From Spirochaetales bacterium (GTDB taxonomy: Bacteria; Spirochaetota; Spirochaetia; DTKZ01): a stretch of 7,938 bases of DNA. The stretch's first letter is position 1. Every line of letters begins with the position of its first letter. Shown one piece after another: positions 1-5,510 of the stretch. The position numbers and the translations under genes were made by a program. Under the pieces are notes generated by a model. The model did not search any database, was not told where the DNA came from, and was given only the letters and a program-made list of their open reading frames with translations. The stretch lies in the NCBI GenBank assembly GCA_031280945.1, contig JAITGB010000143.1, positions 1 through 7,938 of the forward strand, written 5' to 3'.

Positions 1-162
1 CACATCATTAGCTGCGTCCCCCACAGCGTTAAAGCGGACGCGGTTCTCAACACCCTGACCCGCCCAGTAAGCCCCCGGGTTCCCGCAAGCATTCTAAAAA
101 CCCACCCCAGATGGGACCTATATCTTGATGCCGAATCCGCCGCCAAAGTATTTCCCGGATAA
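1..162 (+). CDS. nagB: Glucosamine-6-phosphate deaminase (NagB-type), C-terminal fragment
   Basis: The window begins inside this gene; only the last 53 codons and a TAA stop are visible. Read in frame 1, the fragment contains VKADAV, then a PVSPRVPASIL stretch, then KTHPRWDLYLDAESAAKVF. The pattern 'P.SP..PASIL..HP...YLD.ESA' is the usual C-terminus of glucosamine-6-phosphate deaminases of the NagB/6-phosphogluconolactonase-like fold. These enzymes are cytosolic and convert glucosamine-6-phosphate to fructose-6-phosphate and ammonia, closing amino-sugar catabolism. The catalytic residues lie upstream of the window and cannot be checked. A related sugar-phosphate isomerase-type protein of the same fold remains possible. 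No T-tract terminator follows; the first hairpin begins 27 bases after the stop. Confidence 0.8.
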   Translation, partial: HIISCVPHSVKADAVLNTLTRPVSPRVPASILKTHPRWDLYLDAESAAKVFPG

Positions 163-189
163 GGCGGAAGAATTTGGGCGCATCCCTTA

Positions 190-220
190 AATTTTCTGGA
201 GCCGCAGGCTCCAGAAAATT
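190..220. repeat. Perfect inverted repeat, 14-bp arms, GCA loop
   Basis: The left arm AATTTTCTGGAGCC and the right arm GGCTCCAGAAAATT are exact reverse complements separated by only GCA. The hairpin lies 27 bases after the nagB-type stop. No run of T follows the right arm, so it is not a standard intrinsic terminator on the + strand. It is the first of three such hairpins in this gap. Confidence 0.9.
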
Positions 221-251
221 CCGGGATCGGGCTAGCCGCTCCAAGTCCTCA

Positions 252-272
252 AAAATTGCCTCTGGCAATTTT
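252..272. repeat. Perfect inverted repeat, 9-bp arms, TCT loop
   Basis: AAAATTGCC and GGCAATTTT are separated by TCT. The arms are unrelated in sequence to those of the hairpin at 190-220, so this is not a second copy of one dispersed repeat. The right arm ends TTTT, followed by CTCC. A weak + strand terminator role is conceivable but not convincing. Confidence 0.85.
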
Positions 273-304
273 CTCCGGGCTTTCCGCTTCTATCCCTTGC
301 GCAC

Positions 305-333
305 TACGGGATTTTGCTTCGCAAAATCCCGTA
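305..333. repeat. Perfect inverted repeat, 13-bp arms, TTC loop
   Basis: TACGGGATTTTGC and GCAAAATCCCGTA are exact reverse complements around TTC. On the - strand the loop reads GAA. This is the third hairpin of the gap. No coding potential is seen across 163-445, so beyond these three repeats and a promoter-like element near 402 nothing else is recognised there. Confidence 0.9.
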
Positions 334-378
334 CGGACCCACGGCCTACGCCAACGCCTGAATCCACAGTATAAACAG

Positions 379-407
379 TTTCCTTTACGCCCGAAATGCT
401 GTATACT
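379..407 (+). promoter_or_regulatory. Possible promoter of the two small membrane-protein genes
   Basis: A good -10-like TATACT lies at 402-407, preceded 17 bases upstream by a poor -35-like TTTCCT at 379-384. The predicted start near 414 would give a leader of about 30 bases before the GTG at 446. Only the -10 is convincing. Confidence 0.4.
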
Positions 408-445
408 TTTGGACAGCAAGAAATTGATTTTTAAGGGAGTAAAGC

Positions 446-622
446 GTGGAAGAGGTTGTAGAACAACTCAAGGCTTTGAACGAGAAAGTTGCGGAAGTAA
501 TTAGTATTCTCAAAAATCCCGGAAACAGGCTCATTAAAATATTTGAAGTTGGCGCAGCCATAGTTACCGTAGTTGGCGTTATCTCAATCATTGACACTAT
601 CAGAAAGTGGACAGGAGGTTAA
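446..622 (+). CDS. Small coiled-coil/membrane protein of unknown function (58 aa)
   Basis: I do not recognise a family. The frame opens with GTG, preceded by AAGGGAG at 433-439, a well-placed ribosome binding site. Residues 4, 8, 11, 15, 18 and 22 (V, L, L, V, V, L) form an exact a/d heptad, so residues 3-23 are probably a short charged coiled coil. NPGNR breaks the helix at 24-28. Residues 35-49 are uncharged and hydrophobic, within a wider helix of about 29-52 that contains K31 and E34, and the C-terminus is basic (RKW). The layout, a cytosolic coil followed by one short membrane helix, resembles small phage accessory lysis proteins of the XhlA type only in topology. The codon choice (GTT, GTA, ATT, AAA) is more AT-rich than in the flanking genes, which hints at a different origin. 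Its last codons encode the ribosome binding site of the next gene. Confidence 0.7.
   Translation: MEEVVEQLKALNEKVAEVISILKNPGNRLIKIFEVGAAIVTVVGVISIIDTIRKWTGG
613..618 (+). promoter_or_regulatory. Ribosome binding site inside the end of the 58-aa gene
   Basis: AGGAGG lies within the Thr-Gly-Gly codons just before the TAA of the upstream gene and five bases before the next ATG at 624. This decides the start of the 29-aa gene and indicates translational coupling. Confidence 0.8.
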
Positions 623-623
623 A

Positions 624-713
624 ATGTTTTTTCAGCTTATAATATCGATTGCCATTGTGATTATCGGAGTTTCGATGTTTGTTTTGGCCCAATACTTAAA
701 AAAACGGGGCTGA
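624..713 (+). CDS. Very small single-pass membrane peptide (29 aa)
   Basis: This frame starts one base after the stop of the 58-aa gene, with a near-perfect AGGAGG five bases upstream, so it is very likely translated despite its length. Residues 2-22 are continuously hydrophobic (many I, V, L, F) with only Q4, S8 and S17 polar. The C-terminus is YLKKRG. This predicts one membrane helix with the basic tail in the cytoplasm. The size and shape match several unrelated groups: type I toxin peptides, small transporter subunits of KdpF size, and regulatory membrane peptides. Nothing in the sequence picks among them. It ends 16 bases from the stop of the convergent FGGY kinase, with no terminator between them. 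Confidence 0.65.
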   Translation: MFFQLIISIAIVIIGVSMFVLAQYLKKRG

Positions 714-729
714 AGAATTCTTAAGCGGC

Positions 730-2061
730 CTATCCTGGCCCAAACTCCGCCCCAAACCGCGCAAGGTCCTCCGCCGCCTCGGAAAGACTCCCGTACAAAC
801 CGCCGCCGTAAAGCCCCGCGGCGAGGCCCCCCACAAGCTCCGCGTCCGCCACCTCCGGCACACGAAAAACCTTCCCCGTACGCGCGGCCTTGAACCGGTT
901 CCAGGCCGCGCTACGGGCCTGCCCCCCGGACACGCGCAGTTCCCGCACAGGAAGGCCCGCATCCTCAAGAGCCGCGCAGCCCGCCTGCACCTGCGAACAC
1001 ACAGCGTAGAGGAGAGTAAGAGCGCACTCCTCCCAAACTCTTCCCTCCTTCCGCAAACCCAAAAACCACTCTGAAAAACTCACCGCTCCTCCCTCGAAAG
1101 GCGGGAAAAATTCAGGGCTCGGCGTAAAAGTTTTTTCCGCCCCCAAAGCCGCATCAAAAAACTCATCCCAGGAAAGAGGCTTCCCCGCAAGCTCCCGCAT
1201 CCATTCAAGCGCAAGCCCCGTAGAAGGAAGAATCGCCGCCGCGTTCCACAACCCCCCAATAACGTGCGGCAAAGAGCGCAGCTTCCGCGAAGAAACCAAA
1301 GACACAGAGCAGGCGTTGATTCCTTCAGAGCTTCCCGCCCTGTCGCAGACCCTGGCCGGCCGTACGCAGGCAGTCCCAAGCTGCGTCATAAGAAAATCCG
1401 GCCCGCCCGCGTACACAGGAATCCCCGGAGGAATACCCAATTCCCCGGCCCAGCTCCCCGTCTTCCCCGCCTCGCTCCCCGTAAAAACAAGAGGCGGAAA
1501 TTTCTCATGGTCAAGGCCGGCCCCCTCCCAGGAAGAATCCGTCCACAGGAATTCGGAAAAATCGCGGGAAGGCGAAGAGGCAAACCTCTCACCCGTAAGC
1601 CGGAAACCCAAATACTCGGAGCAGGGAATAAACACCCGCGTTTTTTCGTACACGCGGGGAGCCTCATCCCTCAGCCACGCCGCCTTGGGCAGAAAAAAAC
1701 TCCGCACGCCGGAAAGCTTCTTCGCGCGGGAATCAAACCACAGGAGAACATCGTGGCAGGGCCTGTCATCTTCCCCAACAGGAACAAGGCTCGGCCCGTG
1801 CCCGCTCACGGTAATGCCGCAGGGCCGGGGAGAACCAAGAGCCGAGGCAAGACGGCCAAAGGCCCTCACCCACTCCTCTGCGTCAAAACTCTCCCGCTCG
1901 CCGGGCCCCGCAGCCCTCACACCCGGCCCGCCCCCGGAAGTCCCGCCGTACACAAGCCTCTCCCCCGCAAAACCGCGCAGCTCCCCCGTACAGGAAAAAA
2001 GCGCCGCCTTCATTGCCGAAGTACCAATGTCAACGCTTAAAAAAACAGACTCATCTTTCAT
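730..2061 (-). CDS. FGGY-family carbohydrate kinase (xylulokinase-like)
   Basis: This cytosolic enzyme should phosphorylate a sugar or polyol with ATP. Residues 7-15 (FLSVDIGTS) are the N-terminal phosphate-binding strand with D11. ISGHGPSLVPV-type sequence at 84-96 (here TVSGHGP) and LLWFDSRA at 106-113 are typical of xylulokinase-like members. AGGPDF at 218-223 carries the likely catalytic base D222. RAGSSEGIN at 241-249 and SGGQARSAAWNRFKA at 378-392 belong to the ATP-binding C-terminal domain, which ends with VPEVADAELVGG. At 443 residues it is somewhat shorter than the usual 480-520. The exact substrate cannot be read from the sequence; xylulose is a guess from the resemblance. It begins 20 bases after the PRPP synthase stop with no clear ribosome binding site, so translation is probably coupled. 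It is strongly G-rich on its coding strand. Confidence 0.85.
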   Translation of the reverse strand: MKDESVFLSVDIGTSAMKAALFSCTGELRGFAGERLVYGGTSGGGPGVRAAGPGERESFDAEEWVRAFGRLASALGSPRPCGITVSGHGPSLVPVGEDDRPCHDVLLWFDSRAKKLSGVRSFFLPKAAWLRDEAPRVYEKTRVFIPCSEYLGFRLTGERFASSPSRDFSEFLWTDSSWEGAGLDHEKFPPLVFTGSEAGKTGSWAGELGIPPGIPVYAGGPDFLMTQLGTACVRPARVCDRAGSSEGINACSVSLVSSRKLRSLPHVIGGLWNAAAILPSTGLALEWMRELAGKPLSWDEFFDAALGAEKTFTPSPEFFPPFEGGAVSFSEWFLGLRKEGRVWEECALTLLYAVCSQVQAGCAALEDAGLPVRELRVSGGQARSAAWNRFKAARTGKVFRVPEVADAELVGGLAAGLYGGGLYGSLSEAAEDLARFGAEFGPG

Positions 2062-2081
2062 GGAAAAAAACTCAAGGCTTT

Positions 2082-3335
2082 TTAAGACCGCGAACCCTGT
2101 ATGGACAAAAGACGCTGAATAACCTTTCTGTTGTCAAGAAGCTCGCTCAAACTCTGGCTATGGTGAAGACGCGAAATAATACGCGCGAAAAGCTCCGAAA
2201 CATCAGCCTGAATATACCACTCCTTGCCCAGAACGGCATCTCCGTGCCGCACAGCGTTGGTCCCGATAATAGAATCAAACCAGCCCTGCCTGCGCGCCTC
2301 CTCAAAATGGGAAAGAGCCTCCCCCGTAAAAAGCGGAATACTAATCGCGCAAATCACCTTCTTCGCGCCCATCTCCTTGAGGAGCTTCATGGCCGTAATA
2401 AGAGTGCTTCCCGTCCCCAGAATATCATCAGCCATAAAAACAGTCTTGTTTGCAACAGAACCCAAAAGCTGCATGGACACGATATTGTTTCGGCTCGCGT
2501 TCTGCGAAAAAGTAGAATAATCCCTTTCCTTATAGAGCATCGCAAGAGGCCGCCCAAGGCTCGAAGCGTAAAATTTATTCCTGTCAACAGCCCCCGTATC
2601 AGGAGCAACCACAACAAGGTCAGGGTCTTTCAAATCAATCAGCTTTGCAAGTTTCAGAAGAATCTGATACGAAGCGTGCAAATTCTCAAGATGAAGCCGC
2701 CTGAAACCATTTGAAATATCACGGCTGTGAATATCGAGCGTAATAATGCGCCTAACGCCCAGAAACTCAAGAATCTGCCCGATTTTGATGGCAGTTATTC
2801 CCTCGCGCCCCTTTTTCTTGTGCTGCCGCGAATACGGATACGAAGGAAGAACAACAGTAATACTCCCCGCCCCCGCCTGAATCGCCGCGTCCACCGTAAC
2901 AAGAAGACAGAAAAAATGCTCGTTGACGTTCAGCGGAAAACTCTCCGAAGCCCCTTTAAATTGCAGCGGAAGATGATTCTCCATATCCTGCACAATATAA
3001 ATATCCATTCCCCGTATGGAAGAAAGAATCTCCGCCTTGAACTCAGCGTTGGGAAACCTCGTAAAGGTTGCGGGAATCTTGAAAGCCGGAGCCTTGCATC
3101 CCCTTCCCCCGTGTTCCGCGCCGCCCTGCCCCTTGTAGCTCGCAAGACCCTCACCAATGTTAAGCATTTCCATAATCTCATCAGGAGTTTTGCCGCACTT
3201 TTCCGCGAGATTCCGCGCCTTCTTCCCGATTCTCTTGATGTAAAGCCGCCTGAGATGCGAAACAATCTCGCCCGCAAAATCTTCCCCGCCCGGACACGCG
3301 ATAATTCCCAGGCCCGCATACTCCTTCGCACTCAT
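2082..3335 (-). CDS. prs: Ribose-phosphate pyrophosphokinase, enlarged form
   Basis: The enzyme makes PRPP from ribose-5-phosphate and ATP for nucleotide, His and Trp synthesis. Numbered from the ATG at 3335 (417 aa), YPYSRQ at 166-171 corresponds to the ATP-binding Y.YARQ motif. DIH at 201-203 holds the catalytic histidine. APDTGAVDR at 244-252 matches the SPD.GGV.R region. DDILGTGST at 303-311 is the PRPP-binding loop. The C-terminal HHSQSLSELL aligns with the family's HE.QSVS.LF. The protein is about 100 residues longer than the usual 310-320, mostly through extra sequence between about residues 29 and 90, before RFPNAEF. The canonical K.R of the flexible loop reads YKERDY here. An upstream in-frame TTG at 3371 would add 12 residues; I prefer the ATG, although its ribosome binding site (GGGA, very close) is poor. 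The sugar kinase follows in the same unit. Confidence 0.85.
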   Translation of the reverse strand: MSAKEYAGLGIIACPGGEDFAGEIVSHLRRLYIKRIGKKARNLAEKCGKTPDEIMEMLNIGEGLASYKGQGGAEHGGRGCKAPAFKIPATFTRFPNAEFKAEILSSIRGMDIYIVQDMENHLPLQFKGASESFPLNVNEHFFCLLVTVDAAIQAGAGSITVVLPSYPYSRQHKKKGREGITAIKIGQILEFLGVRRIITLDIHSRDISNGFRRLHLENLHASYQILLKLAKLIDLKDPDLVVVAPDTGAVDRNKFYASSLGRPLAMLYKERDYSTFSQNASRNNIVSMQLLGSVANKTVFMADDILGTGSTLITAMKLLKEMGAKKVICAISIPLFTGEALSHFEEARRQGWFDSIIGTNAVRHGDAVLGKEWYIQADVSELFARIISRLHHSQSLSELLDNRKVIQRLLSIQGSRS

Positions 3336-3408
3336 TTCCCAATGATACCACGCCGCGCCCGCCGAGGTCAAGGTAACGCAAGAAGCGCCAATATTTTTTC
3401 ATGGAATA

Positions 3409-3414
3409 ATTATA
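3409..3414 (-). promoter_or_regulatory. Candidate -10 element for the prs-kinase unit
   Basis: Read on the - strand this is a perfect TATAAT, in the 134-base gap between the divergent prs and carboxypeptidase genes. No good -35 is seen 16-18 bases upstream (the closest reads CAGTGG). The predicted start near 3402 gives a leader of about 66 bases before the ATG at 3335. Confidence 0.45.
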
Positions 3415-3435
3415 TGGGCGCATTCTCCCTCCCAC

Positions 3436-3464
3436 TGGATTTTTTTTCCCCCGCATAGTATAAA
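3436..3464 (+). promoter_or_regulatory. Candidate promoter of the carboxypeptidase gene, very close to its ATG
   Basis: TAGTATAAA at 3456-3464 provides a -10-like hexamer (TAGTAT or TATAAA). The best -35 is weak (TGGATT at 3436-3441). The ATG at 3470 starts only 5-8 bases after the -10, so transcription would begin at or next to the start codon. No ribosome binding site precedes the ATG (the bases are AAAACCCC). Confidence 0.4.
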
Positions 3465-3469
3465 ACCCC

Positions 3470-4690
3470 ATGCGCATTACCCCGGCGAAACCTCTTTCAG
3501 CTTTTTTACTGCTCCTCGTCCTCTGTTTTCCCCTCAAAGCTCAAGACGAAGCTCCCCGCATTTCCGCCCGCGCCGCAGCCCTCATAGACGCAAAAACAGG
3601 AGAACTGATTTACGAAAAGAACTCAAAATCCCCCCACCCGCCCGCCTCTCTTGCAAAAGTTGTAACAATTTACGTTCTTCTGGAAAAAATCGCGGGAGGA
3701 GAACTCTCCCTTACGCAAGAAATTATCCCTCCCGAAAAAAGCTGGGCCGTAAATCTCCCCCGGGATTCCTCCCTCATGTTTTTGGGACCCGGACAGAAAC
3801 TTACAACCCTCGATTTACTCAAAGGACTTGCGGTTTCCTCCGGTAATGACGCCGCTGTAGCCGCCGGAATACTCTGCGCGGGCTCTCCTACAGCCTTCGC
3901 GGGCCTTATGAACGCCGTCTGCGAAAAAGAAAACATATCCGGCCTTCATTTTGTAGAACCTTCAGGCTACGACGAACACAATACAATTACAGCAGGAGGA
4001 TTTGCGGATTTTCTGCGTATATACATCTCCCGCCACCCGCAGGCCCTCGAAAAACTGCACAGCCTTCCCGAATTTACCTATCCGCGCAGCGAAAACATTA
4101 CAGGAGGCGCCAATCCGCCGCCCATAACGCAAAAAAACAGAAACTCCCTCCTTTTTTCCTACGCGGGAGTTGACGGAATAAAAACAGGATACCTCAACGA
4201 ATCAGGTTACAATATAGCCCTTACAGCCCAGCGCGGCGGAATGCGCCTTATTCTTGTACTTTTGGGCGAAGAAGGCGCAAGCCCAGCCGAGGCCATGAAC
4301 ACAAGAAATAAAGACGCCGCAGCTCTTTTTGATTACGGTTTTGACAATTTTACTACATTTGCCATGGCGCCTCCGCCCGTGGAAGCAGTCCGCGTATGGA
4401 AAGGCGAAGAACAGGAAATTATCCCGCTTTCTCCCCGCGAAATTTGGATAACAGCGCCCAAAAACGCCGCAAAAAACCTGCGCGGAGAAATAAATCAGAA
4501 AAAATTCGTTACGGCGCCTGTCGCGGAAGGAGAAATTCTCGGCAAAATCCGCGTTATGCTTGGCGCAAAACCGGTATACGAAGAGAATCTTACATCTCCC
4601 CGGAAAATTGAGCGCGGCTCATTTTTCCGGGCCGCATGGGACAGCGTTGTAATCTTTTTCCGTGATTTATTCGGCTTTCCCGTTGATTAA
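3470..4690 (+). CDS. D-alanyl-D-alanine carboxypeptidase (PBP5/6-type, peptidase S11)
   Basis: This exported serine enzyme removes the terminal D-Ala from peptidoglycan pentapeptides. Residues 1-25 form a signal peptide: MRITPAK, a hydrophobic core near 11-22, then a KAQ cleavage site before DE. All three penicillin-binding motifs are present: SLAK at 60-63 (nucleophile S60), SGN at 124-126 and KTG at 238-240. Residues from about 293 to 380 match the PBP5 C-terminal beta-rich domain. The last 20 or so residues (FFRAAWDSVVIFFRDLFGF) form an amphipathic helix of the kind that tethers these enzymes to the outer face of the inner membrane. The length of 406 is normal. This start is chosen because the signal peptide needs it, although no ribosome binding site is seen. 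The gene is divergent from prs, and feoA follows 60 bases downstream. Confidence 0.92.
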   Translation: MRITPAKPLSAFLLLLVLCFPLKAQDEAPRISARAAALIDAKTGELIYEKNSKSPHPPASLAKVVTIYVLLEKIAGGELSLTQEIIPPEKSWAVNLPRDSSLMFLGPGQKLTTLDLLKGLAVSSGNDAAVAAGILCAGSPTAFAGLMNAVCEKENISGLHFVEPSGYDEHNTITAGGFADFLRIYISRHPQALEKLHSLPEFTYPRSENITGGANPPPITQKNRNSLLFSYAGVDGIKTGYLNESGYNIALTAQRGGMRLILVLLGEEGASPAEAMNTRNKDAAALFDYGFDNFTTFAMAPPPVEAVRVWKGEEQEIIPLSPREIWITAPKNAAKNLRGEINQKKFVTAPVAEGEILGKIRVMLGAKPVYEENLTSPRKIERGSFFRAAWDSVVIFFRDLFGFPVD

Positions 4691-4714
4691 ACTGAAAAGG
4701 CTCACTACCATCGA

Positions 4715-4744
4715 TTGACACAAAAAAACAGCCCATGATACAAC
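4715..4744 (+). promoter_or_regulatory. Candidate feoA promoter with the ATG at the expected +1
   Basis: A perfect -35 TTGACA is at 4715-4720. The -10 candidates 17-18 bases downstream are imperfect: ATACAA at 4738-4743 or TACAAC at 4739-4744. The ATG at 4751 lies 6-7 bases after the -10, so the transcript would start on the start codon. No ribosome binding site is visible upstream (AACAAAAGT). Confidence 0.5.
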
Positions 4745-4750
4745 AAAAGT

Positions 4751-4990
4751 ATGGAAAACCTCAAAATAAAAGACCTCAAAATAGGCGAGGCCGCCATAAT
4801 TACCGGATATGAGGCGGGGGACCACTCCTACAAAAGTAAACTCCTCAGCCTCGGATTAACAAAAAACACTCACCTGAAACTGATAAAAGTAGCGCCCCTG
4901 GGAGACCCCATAGAGCTTGAAGTACGGGGCTTTCATCTTTCCCTGCGCAAAGACGAAGCAAACGTCATTTTACTGAGAAAAGACGCATAG
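4751..4990 (+). CDS. feoA: FeoA-domain protein (stand-alone)
   Basis: This small cytosolic protein has an SH3-like fold and is known in its family as an accessory to the FeoB ferrous-iron transporter. The 79 residues cover the whole FeoA domain: an N-terminal LKIKDLKIGEAAIITGYEAG, then YKSKLLSLGLTKNTHLKLIKVAPLGDPIELEVRGFHLSLR, which is the diagnostic 'L..LGL..G..++++...PLGDPI.+...G..++LR' pattern, and a C-terminal EANVILL. The glycine usual after LGLT.. is replaced by N/T. No feoB follows: a terminator begins 8 bases after the stop and the next gene is convergent. It could serve a distant FeoB, or regulate through its SH3-like domain. Confidence 0.9.
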   Translation: MENLKIKDLKIGEAAIITGYEAGDHSYKSKLLSLGLTKNTHLKLIKVAPLGDPIELEVRGFHLSLRKDEANVILLRKDA

Positions 4991-4997
4991 AAACAAA

Positions 4998-5022
4998 AAA
5001 AGCCGGAAAAATTCCGGCTTTT
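4998..5022. terminator. Symmetric intrinsic terminator between convergent genes
   Basis: The arms AAAAGCCGGAA and TTCCGGCTTTT are perfect, 11 bp long, around an AAA loop. A-runs on the left and T-runs on the right let it act in both directions. It should end feoA on the + strand, and on the - strand it lies 30 bases beyond the stop of the histone-like gene. Confidence 0.85.
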
Positions 5023-5051
5023 GCTCTTATGTAAGCTCCGTAAACAAGGAT

Positions 5052-5423
5052 TTAGAAAGTCTTTGAATTTTCAATCGCGGGTTTTACGGACTTCGCGGTT
5101 CTCGGCGCGCGGGGCTTGCCGGGTTTCGCTTTTGGTTTTCCGATTTTTCCGGGTTTTCTGCCGGGCCTTCCCGGTTTTCCTGGCTTCGCCGCTTTTGCGG
5201 CCTTGGGTTTTCTTCCCGGCTTGCGCCCTGGTTTTCCCTTGCCCGGTTTGCGTCCCGCGGTTTCTTTTTTGGCTTTGCCTGTGGAAGCGCCGCCTGAGAT
5301 TTCGTCTGTGTAGAGTTTCTGAAGAACTTTCAGAACCGCGCTCTTTGCAACGCCGAATTCTTTCTTTACCGCTACATCGGACTTTCCGTCAACCTCGATA
5401 ATCGATTTGATAATAGAAGCCAT
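5052..5423 (-). CDS. Histone-like Lys/Pro/Gly-rich DNA-binding-type protein (123 aa)
   Basis: The protein has two parts. Residues 1-45 look folded and helical (SIIKSIIE, then VAVKKEFGVAKSAVLKVLQKLY), compatible with a small helix-turn-helix or winged-helix module. Residues 48-116 are a low-complexity basic tail of KPG, RKPG and AKPG units with some PGRPGRKPG, resembling AT-hook-like or histone H1-like tails that bind DNA without sequence specificity. Aromatic residues are almost absent from the tail. A nucleoid-associated role is inferred from composition, not from a recognised family signature. The start is secure, with GGAGG seven bases before the ATG. The gene has its own strong promoter, so it is likely well expressed. 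It is downstream of the methyltransferase/reductase gene, same strand, 107 bases away, and convergent with feoA. Confidence 0.8.
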   Translation of the reverse strand: MASIIKSIIEVDGKSDVAVKKEFGVAKSAVLKVLQKLYTDEISGGASTGKAKKETAGRKPGKGKPGRKPGRKPKAAKAAKPGKPGRPGRKPGKIGKPKAKPGKPRAPRTAKSVKPAIENSKTF

Positions 5424-5430
5424 TAACTTC

Positions 5431-5436
5431 CCTCCT
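5431..5436 (-). promoter_or_regulatory. Ribosome binding site of the histone-like gene
   Basis: Read on the - strand this is AGGAGG, ending seven bases before the ATG at 5423. It fixes the start. Confidence 0.8.
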
Positions 5437-5455
5437 GTGAAATAAGTTACTTAAA

Positions 5456-5484
5456 AGTATACGTTCAATAAAAATTTTCGTCAA
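5456..5484 (-). promoter_or_regulatory. Strong sigma70-type promoter of the histone-like gene
   Basis: On the - strand TTGACG (5484-5479) and TATACT (5461-5456) are separated by exactly 17 bases. The predicted start near 5449 gives a leader of about 26 bases holding the ribosome binding site. This is the best promoter in the window. Confidence 0.75.
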
Positions 5485-5510
5485 GCCGTTTCGCATATTT
5501 TTACGTAATT

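Noticed and set aside
190..333. Reading the three hairpins as a CRISPR array or as copies of one REP element
   Set aside because: The arms are unrelated in sequence, there is no repeated unit of constant length, and the spacing is irregular.
1264..2122. Long + strand open frames of 258 and 268 codons opposite the FGGY kinase
   Set aside because: They are antisense shadows of a strongly GC-biased gene. The - strand frame carries a complete set of FGGY motifs, and the + strand products are Arg/Pro/Ser-rich without any recognisable domain.
2727..3458. 243-codon + strand frame opposite prs
   Set aside because: Antisense to the well-supported PRPP synthase; the translation is Arg/Asn-rich with no motif.
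3512..3529. Possible lipoprotein cysteine in the carboxypeptidase signal peptide (LLVLC)
   Set aside because: The residue before Cys is Leu, not the usual small residue, and a normal KAQ-type cleavage site follows. Ordinary secretion plus the C-terminal amphipathic helix explains the protein better.
5021..5401. + strand frame (Phe/Arg/Val/Leu-rich) opposite the histone-like gene
   Set aside because: It is the complement of a KPG-repeat coding sequence. The - strand frame has the promoter and ribosome binding site, and this one starts on the terminator.
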